Source: Bradyrhizobium sp. STM 3843 (GTDB lineage: Bacteria > Pseudomonadota > Alphaproteobacteria > Rhizobiales > Xanthobacteraceae). From it: a stretch of 64,000 nt of DNA. The notes beneath the pieces are model-generated. The model had not been told where the DNA came from. It made no database searches and saw only the letters and a list, made by a program, of their open reading frames with translations. The position numbers and the translations under genes are program-made. Below, in pieces: positions 54,911 through 63,969 of the stretch (position 1 is its first letter; every line of letters begins with the position of its first letter). The stretch covers positions 29,572 to 93,571 of the forward strand of contig NZ_CAFK01000323.1 of the NCBI RefSeq assembly GCF_000239815.1. The letters are read 5' to 3'.

Positions 54911-55135
54911 TCAGGCGGCGTCGATCACCGCGCCATCGAGCGCGTTCGGTATGCAGCCGCAGGCCACCGCGGCGCGCAGTTCATGCAATTCGATCTCGAG
55001 ATATTCGTTGGCCATGATCAGCGCCTTGATGGTCGAGCGAAGGTTGCCGTCACACATCGCGATCGCCTGATCACAAGCGCGTTCATAAATGGCATTGTCG
55101 ATTGAAAAGGCTTCGGTCGAAAAGGCTTGGGGCAT
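54911..55135 (-). CDS. small hypothetical protein
   Basis: 74 residues, mostly helical (IYERACDQAIAMCDGNLRS, ALIMANEYLEIELHELRAAV), with a Cys pair in VACGCIP. No domain recognised. Upstream spacer about 100 bases to the DUF465 gene. Confidence 0.72.
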   Translation of the reverse strand: MPQAFSTEAFSIDNAIYERACDQAIAMCDGNLRSTIKALIMANEYLEIELHELRAAVACGCIPNALDGAVIDAA

Positions 55136-55231
55136 CGAAGACTCCCTCGGTCAATCACAGTCTCGATTGTTCTCTATTTGTTCTTATTTGTCAAGTGACC
55201 CTCCACCGACCCGCACCGTAGAGACCTCGCA

Positions 55232-55438
55232 TCAGGCAATGATGTCGGGTGTGATCTGGTCTTCGATGAAGGCGATCCGATCGCGCAACAACAGCTTGCG
55301 CTTCTTCAGCCGTTGCAACCGCAAGAGATCAGGCGCCGGCGATTGATGCAATGCATCAATCGCCGCGTCGAGATCGCGGTGTTCCTGCTGCAAGCGTGCG
55401 AGTTCTGCGTGCAGCTCGCGCTCGTCCTGGTCGGCCAT
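55232..55438 (-). CDS. DUF465 (YdcH-like) protein
   Basis: 68 residues, a helical hairpin: ELHAELARLQQEHRDLDAAI, then LLRLQRLKKRKLLLRDRIAF, the DUF465/YdcH signature. Function unknown. A diverging DUF465 paralogue starts at 55742. Confidence 0.85.
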   Translation of the reverse strand: MADQDERELHAELARLQQEHRDLDAAIDALHQSPAPDLLRLQRLKKRKLLLRDRIAFIEDQITPDIIA

Positions 55439-55741
55439 GATCTATAATAACAAAAAAGCAGGGAGGGAGGAAAAGGCTTGCGGGAGGGACGATCGAATAT
55501 TGCTGCAGCAAAGCTGCGACGCAAGCCATGAACGTCCGGCTCGTGGTGTTGTCCTACTGAATTTCAAGTTCGCAGCGGCCAGGATTTGCGCGCGATCTGC
55601 TCACGGTTCGTTACACATGGTGCGGGATTTCGGGGCGCAAATTTACACGCGCGGTCGTCTGGCCCATCGACACGATACGCGACTTGTGTACACTCCGGAG
55701 TCCTGGTCGAATCTCAGGTTAACTTACCGAGGAGGTTTCGA

Positions 55742-55930
55742 ATGGCCATTCAGGCGCATCTCGTTGAACTGGAACGTAAGCACAAAGTTCTTGAAAACGA
55801 ATTGCATGAAGCTCTCCTACATCCATCAACTGACGACTTGCGGATTGCCGAATTGAAGCGACGAAAGCTGATGGTAAAGGATGAGATCGAGCGCTTGAAG
55901 CAGACCACCATTTCCGAAACGCTTCACTGA
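55742..55930 (+). CDS. DUF465 (YdcH-like) protein
   Basis: 62 residues: AHLVELERKHKVLENELHEA and RIAELKRRKLMVKDEIERLK fold as an antiparallel helical pair, the DUF465 pattern. GAGGAGG precedes the ATG. The 303-base spacer to the divergent paralogue (55439-55741) has no other gene. Confidence 0.87.
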   Translation: MAIQAHLVELERKHKVLENELHEALLHPSTDDLRIAELKRRKLMVKDEIERLKQTTISETLH

Positions 55931-56052
55931 GATTGAATACATCACATTCGTACGTGCTCTGGGATGGACGTATCGGCCCATCCCAGACCAAGTTGGCATC
56001 ATCTCATTCTGCTGATCCCCCGGCGTCCTCGTGCGTGGACGCGCGTGAGGGG

Positions 56053-56080
56053 CGAGTAACTGTCGTTGTTACTCGTTATT
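56053..56080. terminator. bidirectional terminator-like hairpin
   Basis: CGAGTAAC (56053-56060), loop TGTCGTT, GTTACTCG (56068-56075), then TTATT. It lies between the DUF465 gene and the convergent oxidoreductase. Confidence 0.6.
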
Positions 56081-56116
56081 AGTTCAGTTTGGTCTGGCCG
56101 AACCGCTGGGTGACCG

Positions 56117-56180
56117 CTTGAGGCACGGATCGCTTAAGCCACCCATCTCTTAAGGCACCCATCTCTCAAGCCACGATCTA
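56117..56180. repeat. four tandem 16-base units at the 3' end of the oxidoreductase gene
   Basis: Units of the form CTTAAGSCACCCATCT: 56117-56132 (divergent), 56133-56148, 56149-56164 (differs by one base) and 56165-56180 (divergent). The last unit includes the oxidoreductase stop codon. Confidence 0.65.
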
Positions 56181-57281
56181 AAGACCGGCGAGCTCGCCGA
56201 CGTGATCGGCAATCGCCAGCGATGACGTCAGTCCCGGCGATTCGATTCCGAACAGATTGATCAGCCCTTCAACGCCGTGATCGCGCGGCCCCTGGATGAG
56301 GAAGTCCTGCGTGGCAACAGCGGGTGGAACGATCTTGGGGCGAATGCCCGAATAGGCCGGCATCAGCGCGCCGTCAGGCAGTGTCGGCCAGTACTTTCGG
56401 ATCGCGGGATAGAAGCGTTCGGCCCGCGCGGGATCGACCGCATAGTCGATGTGATCGACCCATTCGACGTCCGGGCCGAAGCGAGCCTGTCCGGCCAGAT
56501 CCAGCGTCAGATGCACGCCGAGCCCGCCGGGCTCCGGCACCGGATAGATCAGCCGTGCAAACGGCGCCCTGACGCTGCAGCTGAAGTAGTTGCCCTTGGC
56601 CAGGTAGGCCGGCGGAATCAGCTCCAGCGGCATGCCGTCGATCATGCGCGCCACCATGGAGGCATTCAGCCCGGCTGCGTTGACGAGCAGCCCGCAGGCG
56701 AGCGTCATCGGCTGCTCGCCGCCGGCATCGAGTTCGATATGGCCAGCATCGGCCTTGGCGCGCAGCAAAGGCGTGTGAAAGGCAAATGCAGCACCCGCCG
56801 CTTCGGCTTCGCCGCGCAGCGACAGCATATAAGCGTGGCTGTCGATGATGCCGGTCGATGGCGACAGCAGCGCCGCATCGCAGGCGAGCGCGGGCTCCAG
56901 CGCGCGCGCTGCTTCGCCCGAGAGAAGCTCGAGGTCATCGACGCCGTTGGCGGCCGCGTGCGCGCGAATGCCTTGCAGCTTCTCTGTTTCCTTTGCCGAA
57001 GTGGCGACGATCAGTTTGCCGCAATTGCGGTAGGGAATGCCGTGCTCGTCGCAATAGCGGTAAAGCAAGTGCTTGCCGCGCACGCAGAAGCGCGCCATCA
57101 GGCTGCCGGCCTTGTAGTAGATTCCGGCGTGGATGACCTCGCTGTTCCGCGAAGAGGTGACGGTGCCAATATCCTCGGCCGCCTCGAGGACCACAACCTC
57201 GCGGCCGGCTGTTGCTAGCCGTCGGGCGATGGCGAGCCCGACAACGCCCGCGCCGATGACGACGCAATCGACCTTATCCAT
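56178..57281 (-). CDS. FAD-dependent oxidoreductase, L-2-hydroxyglutarate oxidase-like
   Basis: 367 residues of the DAO family: N-terminal FAD motif VVIGAGVVGLAIARRLA, then SSRNSEVIHAGIYYKAGSL, the stretch typical of LhgO/L-2-hydroxyglutarate dehydrogenases, and a C-terminal GIRPKIVPPAV. It likely oxidises a 2-hydroxy acid, with glycine oxidase as a less likely alternative. It converges on nothing close by; its 3' end carries tandem repeats. Confidence 0.85.
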   Translation of the reverse strand: MDKVDCVVIGAGVVGLAIARRLATAGREVVVLEAAEDIGTVTSSRNSEVIHAGIYYKAGSLMARFCVRGKHLLYRYCDEHGIPYRNCGKLIVATSAKETEKLQGIRAHAAANGVDDLELLSGEAARALEPALACDAALLSPSTGIIDSHAYMLSLRGEAEAAGAAFAFHTPLLRAKADAGHIELDAGGEQPMTLACGLLVNAAGLNASMVARMIDGMPLELIPPAYLAKGNYFSCSVRAPFARLIYPVPEPGGLGVHLTLDLAGQARFGPDVEWVDHIDYAVDPARAERFYPAIRKYWPTLPDGALMPAYSGIRPKIVPPAVATQDFLIQGPRDHGVEGLINLFGIESPGLTSSLAIADHVGELAGL

Positions 57282-57493
57282 GGAGGAACCGGCGGCAGGT
57301 CGCCGAGCTGGGCCGACACACCGCAGGGCGTGTCGATGTTGTGGCCCGACGCTCGAACGGCGATGTTAAGGAAGCATTCATCATCACAGATCAATTGCGG
57401 ATTTTCGCGCCGCCTTTCGGGAAGGCGCTGGCAGCCGTTTACCCGATCCAAACGCGTCAGGCCAGAGATTGTACTCCCGAAATCCGCGGGTGA

Positions 57494-60187
57494 TTGATGG
57501 CTGGCAAGAATTGGCAGGCAGGCGGCAAGAACTCGATTCCTGCGCAGGCCATTGCAGGCTTTGCCGCGGCGATGTCGCTTGCGCCTGGGCGGGCATTGGC
57601 TGCAAACGTCTTGCAGCAGCGCCCCTTCGGCGAGCTTGATGCGAACGTGCTCTGGGAAATTCTGCTCGGGGGCGTGGTCGTCTGCGCCTTTCTGGCCTCG
57701 GTCCTGCTGTGGGTCCATGCGGCGCTGCGCCGCTATAAGCGCGAACAGCTGCACCGCAACGCATTCATCAGTTCTGCGCTGAACAATCTCGGCCAGGGCA
57801 TCATGATGACCGATGCGGCCAACCGCATCGTTTTCTACAACGATAAATTCCTGGACATCTACGGCCTCAGCCCGTCGGATATCCCGCGCAATTCGACCGG
57901 CCGCGAGCTTGCCGAGCTCCGGCGCAGGCGAGGCCTGCTCGATCTGCCGATCGAGGAATATGCCCGCCGCGCACGCGAGCCCGAAGGCTACGTCACCGAG
58001 CTGCCGGGTGGTCGCGCGGTGGTTGCAAAGCTGTTTCGCCTGCCGGATGGCGGCTCGATCGGCGTTCACGAGGAGTGCACGGAGCGACGCAGGTTGGAGC
58101 GGGAGCTGGCTTCGACCAAGCAGTTCCTGGAGTCGGTGCTCGACCACGTACCGGTCTGCGTGGCCGCCAAGAACATCGAGGATGGCCGCTATATCTTCGC
58201 CAACCGGGCGTTTGAGAGGTTTTCAGGAATCTCCCGCGAGCGGATCAAGGGCAGGCGCGCGAGCGAGCTGTTCTCGCCCGAAACCGCAGCGAATATCGAG
58301 GCCGCCGACCGCGCGGCATTGCTTGCGTCGGGCGAGGCCTATCGCAGCGAGCTGATGATCAAGCGCGGCGAGGAACGGCGCATTCTCGCCTCCAACCGCG
58401 TGATCGCGCGCAACGAAAAGAGCGAGCCGCAATTCTTGATCGCGCTGCTCGATGACGATACCGAGCGCCGCGCCTTGAGCTATGAGCTCGAAAACGCCAA
58501 AAAATTCCTTGAGCTCGTGGTCGATAATATTCCGGTCTCGCTGATCGTCGAGCGAGTCAGCGACGGCCGCTATCTGCTGGCCAATCGCAGCGCCGAGATC
58601 ATTCTCAACCGCAAGCGCGAGGACGTCACCGGGCTGACGACGGCCGATATCTTCAATCCGCGCGAAGCCAAGCTGATCATCGCCCGCGATGAGGCCGCGA
58701 TCAAGAAGCGCAGCCTGATCACCGAGGAGCATCCGATCTCGACCAAGGACGGGCTGCGTCTGTTCCTGACCCGGCGAATGACGGTGCTCGGCGACAATGA
58801 TGAGCCGCAATATCTGATCAAGACCTATGAGGACGTGACCGACAGGCGCCAGACCGAGTCGCGCATGGCCCACATGGCCTATCACGACGGTCTGACCGAT
58901 CTGCCGAACCGTGCCGCGTTCCTGCAGGCGCTGAGCCAGATGATCGAGGCGTGCGCGGGGACAGGCGAGGAGTTCGCGGTTCTCAATGTCGACCTCAAGG
59001 GCTTGAAGGAGGTCAACGACGTTTTCGGCCACGCGATCGGCGACAAGCTCCTGATCGAGGTCGCCCATCGGGTCCACGACGCCGCGCGCGGCGGCGTCGT
59101 ATCGCGGCTCTCGGGCGACGAGTTCGGCCTGATCATCGATGGCAAACAGCCCGACGCCGGCCAAAAGCTGGCCGAGCAGCTGGCAGAGGCGATCGCCATC
59201 GAGTTCCAGATCGACGGGAAATCGATCCGCACCGCTTTGACGACCGGCATCTCGGTCTTCCCGCACAACGGTTCGGACCCGGCTTCGCTGCTCGCCAATG
59301 CCGGTGCGGCGCTGTTCCGCGCCAAGGCCAAATCGCGCGGGAGCATCACCTTCTACGAGCCGGAGATGGACCAGCAGATCCGCGATCGCCGGGTGCTGCA
59401 CCAGGAGCTCTCGGTCGCGATCAAGAACGGCGAGCTGTCGCTGTATTTCCAGCCGCAGGCGAGCTCCGGCCGCACCGTCGACGCCAGCGAGATCATCGGT
59501 TTCGAGGCGCTCGCCCGCTGGAAGCATCCGCAGCGCGGCTTCGTTCCGCCGAGCGACTTCATCCCGCTCGCCGAGGAGAGCGGCCTGATCGTCGAGATGG
59601 GCGAATGGATCCTGCGCGAAGCCTGTCGCGAGGCGGCCTCCTGGCCGAAGCCGCTGCAGGTCGCCGTCAACCTGTCGCCGGCGCAATTCGTTCACGGCGA
59701 TCTGGTCGGACTGGTGCATTCGATCCTGATCGAGACCGGTCTGGCGCCGGATCGGCTGGAGCTCGAAATCACCGAAGGCGTGCTGATCGAGGATTTCGAT
59801 CGCGGTCTCGGCCTGCTGCGCCGCCTGAAGGCGCTCGGCGTCCGCATCTCGATGGACGATTTCGGCAGTGGCTATTCGTCGCTGAGCTATCTGCAGGCGT
59901 TCCCGTTCGACAAGATCAAGATCGACCGTGCCTTCGTCATGAATCTGGGGCGAACCCCGCAATCGGCGGCCATCGTGCGCGCCGTGATCGACCTCGGCCA
60001 TGGCATGAACATGTCGATCGTCGCCGAAGGCGTCGAGACGGCGGAACAGCTCGGCTTCCTGGCCGAGGAAGGCTGCGACTCCGTTCAGGGCTATTTGCTG
60101 GGCAAGCCGTTGCCGATCGAGAAATATGATGCGCTGGTCGGTCGCAATCATGCCAATGTGATGGAGTCAGTGCGCAAGACGGGCTAG
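57494..60187 (+). CDS. PAS-PAS-(S)GDEF-EAL c-di-GMP protein
   Basis: 897 residues: N-terminal low-complexity/hydrophobic start, a membrane helix (ILLGGVVVCAFLASVLLWV), two or three PAS-like domains (ISSALNNLGQGIMMTDAAN; FLESVLDHVPVCVAAKN; FLELVVDNIPVSLIVER), then a GGDEF-type domain whose active site reads LSGDEF (first Gly replaced by Ser), and an EAL domain (FEALARWKHP, DDFGSGYSSL, VAEGVETAEQ) that looks complete. Phosphodiesterase activity is expected, cyclase activity is doubtful though SGDEF can be functional. Alternative start at 57497. Confidence 0.92.
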   Translation: MMAGKNWQAGGKNSIPAQAIAGFAAAMSLAPGRALAANVLQQRPFGELDANVLWEILLGGVVVCAFLASVLLWVHAALRRYKREQLHRNAFISSALNNLGQGIMMTDAANRIVFYNDKFLDIYGLSPSDIPRNSTGRELAELRRRRGLLDLPIEEYARRAREPEGYVTELPGGRAVVAKLFRLPDGGSIGVHEECTERRRLERELASTKQFLESVLDHVPVCVAAKNIEDGRYIFANRAFERFSGISRERIKGRRASELFSPETAANIEAADRAALLASGEAYRSELMIKRGEERRILASNRVIARNEKSEPQFLIALLDDDTERRALSYELENAKKFLELVVDNIPVSLIVERVSDGRYLLANRSAEIILNRKREDVTGLTTADIFNPREAKLIIARDEAAIKKRSLITEEHPISTKDGLRLFLTRRMTVLGDNDEPQYLIKTYEDVTDRRQTESRMAHMAYHDGLTDLPNRAAFLQALSQMIEACAGTGEEFAVLNVDLKGLKEVNDVFGHAIGDKLLIEVAHRVHDAARGGVVSRLSGDEFGLIIDGKQPDAGQKLAEQLAEAIAIEFQIDGKSIRTALTTGISVFPHNGSDPASLLANAGAALFRAKAKSRGSITFYEPEMDQQIRDRRVLHQELSVAIKNGELSLYFQPQASSGRTVDASEIIGFEALARWKHPQRGFVPPSDFIPLAEESGLIVEMGEWILREACREAASWPKPLQVAVNLSPAQFVHGDLVGLVHSILIETGLAPDRLELEITEGVLIEDFDRGLGLLRRLKALGVRISMDDFGSGYSSLSYLQAFPFDKIKIDRAFVMNLGRTPQSAAIVRAVIDLGHGMNMSIVAEGVETAEQLGFLAEEGCDSVQGYLLGKPLPIEKYDALVGRNHANVMESVRKTG

Positions 60188-60233
60188 GTGAAGTGCGCAT
60201 CATTGTTTGCGCACGCGACCGACGAAGTTGCGC

Positions 60234-61787
60234 ATGGCGGATTACGATCTGGCGGTCATTGGCGGCGGACTGAACGGCGCAAGCTTGGCGCGCGATGCGG
60301 CCGGGCGCGGCCTGCGCGTCATTCTCGTTGAACAGGGCGATCTCGGCGCTGCCGCCTCCTCGGCGACGTCCAGACTGGTCCATGGCGATCTTGCCGTGCT
60401 GGAGCGGCGCGGCTTCCTGCGCGTCCGTGCGGCGCTTGCGGAACGGGATGTCTGGCTTAAGACGGCGCCGCATCTGGTCCGGCCGATCCGGTTCGCGATC
60501 CCCGCGCATGCCAATGAGCGTCCGCCCTGGCGCCTGCGTGCCGGACTGTGGCTCTATGATCGACTGGGCTCGGGCAGCCGCTTAGCCGCAGCAACGACCC
60601 TGGACGTCACCCACCACCCGCTCGGCAATGCATTGAAGCGCCCGATCGGCACCGCCTTCGAATATTCCGACTGCCTGGTCGATGACTCCCGGCTGGTCGT
60701 GCTCACCGCGCGCGATGCGGCCGAGCGCGGCGCCACGATCTGCACCGGAGCGCGCTGCGTCCGCGCCGACCGCGATCATATCTGGCGGATTGCGCTGATC
60801 GACCGCGGCCACCGTCGCATCCTGACCGCAGGTGCGCTGGCCAACGCCACCGGCGCCTGGAGCGCCTCGACCGCGGAAACCGTGCTGCGCCAGCCGTTGC
60901 CCAAACGCGTCGCCAGGCAGGTGAGCCAGATCATCGTGCCGCGCCTGTTCGATGTCGACGCGGTCTACGTGTTCCAGAATCCGGACGGACAGCTGATCTT
61001 CGCAAGCCCCTATGCGCGAGACTTCACGCTGATCGGCACCGTCTCCCACGCCTTCAAGGGCGATCCGGCTGTTGTGACGACGCCGGCCCCCGATGTCGCC
61101 TATCTCTGTACCGCGACCAATCGCTACTTCCGAGCCGAGATCCAGCCTGCCGACGTCGTCAGGACCATCTCGGGCGCCAACATGGTGCCGGCCCGCAAAG
61201 GTCGCCACACGCCCCTGGCAGCGGCGATGAGCTTTCATGCCGGCCGGCGCCTGGCGCCGCTCCTGACCGTGTCGGGCGGCGATGTCACCACGGCCAGGCG
61301 CCGTGCCGAGCGGGCCATTGACCGGCTCACGCGGTTCTATCCGATGGCGCCGCGCTGGACCGCCAGCGCACCGCTGCCGGGCGGCGATTTCGCCTGGGAC
61401 CGCTTCGACGACCAAGTCGACCTTGCGCGCGAGCGTTGGCGCTTCCTGACGGAGGCCGAGGCGCAGCGGCTGGTCGGCGCCTATGGCACGCGGCTGGCCG
61501 AAATATTGGGCGATGCCGGGAGCCGCGCCGATCTCGGCCGGAGCTTCGGAGCGGAGCTCACGGAAGCCGAAGTGCGCTACCTCATGACCAGGGAATGGGC
61601 ACGCTTTGCCGATGATATTCTCTGGCGCCGGACCAAGCTCGGGTTGACCATGACACCGGCAGAGCGGGAGGCGCTGGAGGTGTTCATGGCGGGCATTGGC
61701 GGTGGAAGCGGCGGCTGCATCACGGCCGACGAGAGGAGCGGGGATAGCGAGGCCGGCACGGTTGAGCCGCTGCCGATCCGCCGCTAG
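60234..61787 (+). CDS. glpD: glycerol-3-phosphate dehydrogenase (GlpD-like)
   Basis: 517 residues from the ATG at 60234. FAD-binding start DLAVIGGGLNGASLARDAAG, then SSATSRLVHGDLAVLERRGF, where most GlpD proteins read HGGLRYLE, so this copy is divergent. TIGTVSHAFKGDP-like segment and LPGGDFAW support the family. Expected to pass electrons from glycerol-3-phosphate to quinone. Lies between the c-di-GMP protein and an ABC transporter without glpF or glpK; it could act on a related substrate. Confidence 0.82.
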   Translation: MADYDLAVIGGGLNGASLARDAAGRGLRVILVEQGDLGAAASSATSRLVHGDLAVLERRGFLRVRAALAERDVWLKTAPHLVRPIRFAIPAHANERPPWRLRAGLWLYDRLGSGSRLAAATTLDVTHHPLGNALKRPIGTAFEYSDCLVDDSRLVVLTARDAAERGATICTGARCVRADRDHIWRIALIDRGHRRILTAGALANATGAWSASTAETVLRQPLPKRVARQVSQIIVPRLFDVDAVYVFQNPDGQLIFASPYARDFTLIGTVSHAFKGDPAVVTTPAPDVAYLCTATNRYFRAEIQPADVVRTISGANMVPARKGRHTPLAAAMSFHAGRRLAPLLTVSGGDVTTARRRAERAIDRLTRFYPMAPRWTASAPLPGGDFAWDRFDDQVDLARERWRFLTEAEAQRLVGAYGTRLAEILGDAGSRADLGRSFGAELTEAEVRYLMTREWARFADDILWRRTKLGLTMTPAEREALEVFMAGIGGGSGGCITADERSGDSEAGTVEPLPIRR

Positions 61788-61819
61788 CTTGCGACCAGCA
61801 TCGCAACGCGCATTGGGAC

Positions 61820-63001
61820 ATGGCTGAGGACAGCGCGAATACCGACATCGCCGTAGAGCCGGCAACACCGGCAATACCATTGCCACTGCCGGATCCGACA
61901 ATGCCGGTGCTGCGCATCGAGGGCCTCGTCAAGACGTTCGGCAGTTTCCGTGCGGTCGACGGCGTCTCGCTCGACATCCACGCCGGCGAGTTCTTCGCGC
62001 TGCTCGGCCCGAGCGGCTGTGGCAAGACCACGCTGTTGCGCATGCTGGCCGGCTTCGAGACCCCGGACGAGGGACGCATCCTGCTTGCGGGCAATGACAT
62101 TGCGCCGATGCTGCCGCATGAGCGTCCGGTCAACATGATGTTCCAGAACTATGCGCTGTTTCCGCATCTGTCGGCCTACGACAACATCGCCTTCGGCTTG
62201 CGGCGGGCCGGCATGGCGCGGGGCGAGATCGCCTCCCGCGTGGCCGAGATGGTCGCGCTGGTGAGGCTCGACGGCCTGGAGAAGCGCAAGCCGGATCAGC
62301 TCTCCGGCGGCCAGAAGCAGCGGGTGGCGTTGGCGCGCGCGCTGGCGCGGCGACCGCAGGTACTGCTGCTCGACGAGCCCATGGCCGCGCTCGACAAGAA
62401 GCTGCGGGAGAGCACGCAAACCGAGCTGATGGAGCTGCAGCGCCGGCTCGGCATGACCTTCATCATCGTCACCCATGACCAGGACGAGGCGATGACGGTC
62501 GCGAACCGGATCGGCGTCATGGATGCCGGTCGGCTCGAACAGGTGGCAACGCCGCGGCGGCTCTATGAGGAGCCGGCCTCGCGCTGGATCGCGGAGTTCG
62601 TCGGCGATGTCAATTTGTTCGAAGGCGAGGTGACGGGGCGCGAGCCGCATCGCCTCACCATCGCAACCGGCGACGCCGGCAAGATCGTCGCGGCCGCGCC
62701 TTTGATGCCGCTCTCCGAATCCGCGGTCGTGGTTGCGATCCGGCCAGAGAAAGTGCGGCTGGCGCGGCGTGGACCCGCGACCGATGCCCTGAGCGCGCAC
62801 GCGATCAATCGCATGGAGGGCGTGGTCATCGAGGCCAATTATCTGGGCGGCACCACGATATACAAGCTCAAGCTCGACAGCGGCGCGATCGTCCGTGCCG
62901 CGGCGGCCAATACCGCGCGGCTGGACGTCGATGCCTACGGCGTCGGCCAGCGCGTGGTGGCGTGGTTCACGCCCGACGATTGCGTGGTGCTGGACCGGTG
63001 A
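61820..63001 (+). CDS. potG: ABC transporter ATP-binding protein, polyamine type
   Basis: 393 residues: Walker A GPSGCGKT, Q-loop MMFQNYALFPHLS, signature LSGGQKQR, Walker B LLLDEPMAAL, and a C-terminal TOBE domain (VVAIRPEKVRLARRG). The long N-terminal Pro-rich leader is unusual. Such PotA/PotG-type ATPases drive uptake of putrescine/spermidine or related compounds. Overlaps the permease by four bases (GTGA). Confidence 0.93.
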   Translation: MAEDSANTDIAVEPATPAIPLPLPDPTMPVLRIEGLVKTFGSFRAVDGVSLDIHAGEFFALLGPSGCGKTTLLRMLAGFETPDEGRILLAGNDIAPMLPHERPVNMMFQNYALFPHLSAYDNIAFGLRRAGMARGEIASRVAEMVALVRLDGLEKRKPDQLSGGQKQRVALARALARRPQVLLLDEPMAALDKKLRESTQTELMELQRRLGMTFIIVTHDQDEAMTVANRIGVMDAGRLEQVATPRRLYEEPASRWIAEFVGDVNLFEGEVTGREPHRLTIATGDAGKIVAAAPLMPLSESAVVVAIRPEKVRLARRGPATDALSAHAINRMEGVVIEANYLGGTTIYKLKLDSGAIVRAAAANTARLDVDAYGVGQRVVAWFTPDDCVVLDR

Positions 63002-63912
63002 GCACACGACGCACCTTCTCCCGGCCGGCGCGGCTGGCCGCGATCGCGCCCTATGTCTGGATGGCGCTGTTCTTCCTGGTGCCGTTCGGTTTCATCGTGA
63101 AGATCAGCCTGTCGCAGACGGTGATCGCGCAGCCGCCTTACACGCCGGTGTTTTCCATCACCGACGGCTGGGCGGCGATCAGGGACGCTTTCGCCGCGCT
63201 GTCGGCGGATAATTTCCGGCTGCTGCGCTCGGACGATATCTATCTGCTGTCCTATCTGCGCAGCATCGTGGTGGCCGCAACCTCCACCGCCATTTTGCTC
63301 GCGATCGGCTATCCCATCGCCTACGGCATGGCGCGCCTGCCGAGGCGCTGGCAGGCGATCGCGATGCTGCTGGTCATTGTGCCGTTCTGGACCTCGTTCC
63401 TGATCCGCATCTATGCCTGGATCAATATCCTGCAGCATGACGGGCTGCTCAATCAGATCCTGCTCGCATTGCATCTTGTGTCGCAGCCGGTGGTGTGGCT
63501 CTCGACCGATAGCGCCATGTATCTCGGCATCGTCTATTCCTATCTGCCGTTCATGATCCTGCCGCTCTATGCGACGCTGGCGAGGATGGAGCCTGCGCTG
63601 GAGGAGGCGGCGGCCGATCTCGGCGCCTCGCCGCGGGAGATCTTCTGGCTGCTGACGTTTCCGCTGTCGCTGCCGGGTGTCGGCGCCGGGGTGCTGCTGT
63701 GCTTCATCCCGATCGTCGGGGAATTCGTCATTCCTGATCTGCTCGCGGGCTCGCAATCCCTGATGATCGGCCAGACGCTGTGGCTGGAGTTCTTCACCAA
63801 CAAGGACTGGCCGGTGGCCTCGAGCATCGCCGTGGTCCTGCTGGTGGTGCTGCTGCTGCCGCTCTTGCTCTACGACCGGCTGCAGCGCCGGCAGCTGGAG
63901 GCCGGCAGGTGA
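62998..63912 (+). CDS. potH: ABC transporter permease, polyamine type (PotB/PotH)
   Basis: 304 residues from a GTG at 62998, coupled to potG. Six helices and the permease EAA loop (ARMEPALEEAAADLGASP, followed by EIFWLLTFPLSLPG) that contacts the ATPase. The second permease and binding protein are not in the window; they would be expected just beyond the right edge or elsewhere. Confidence 0.92.
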   Translation: MSTRRTFSRPARLAAIAPYVWMALFFLVPFGFIVKISLSQTVIAQPPYTPVFSITDGWAAIRDAFAALSADNFRLLRSDDIYLLSYLRSIVVAATSTAILLAIGYPIAYGMARLPRRWQAIAMLLVIVPFWTSFLIRIYAWINILQHDGLLNQILLALHLVSQPVVWLSTDSAMYLGIVYSYLPFMILPLYATLARMEPALEEAAADLGASPREIFWLLTFPLSLPGVGAGVLLCFIPIVGEFVIPDLLAGSQSLMIGQTLWLEFFTNKDWPVASSIAVVLLVVLLLPLLLYDRLQRRQLEAGR

Positions 63913-63946
63913 TGCAGAGGAATCCTCTTCGGCATGCTCTCTCGCT

Positions 63947-63969
63947 CCCCTCCCCCTTGCGGGGAGGGG
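63947..63969. repeat. G/C-rich hairpin at the right edge
   Basis: CCCCTCCCC (63947-63955), loop CTTGC, GGGGAGGGG (63961-63969), followed by GCGGGGGTGGGGGT. Resembles the hairpin part of the family B elements at 12689-12903. Confidence 0.55.
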
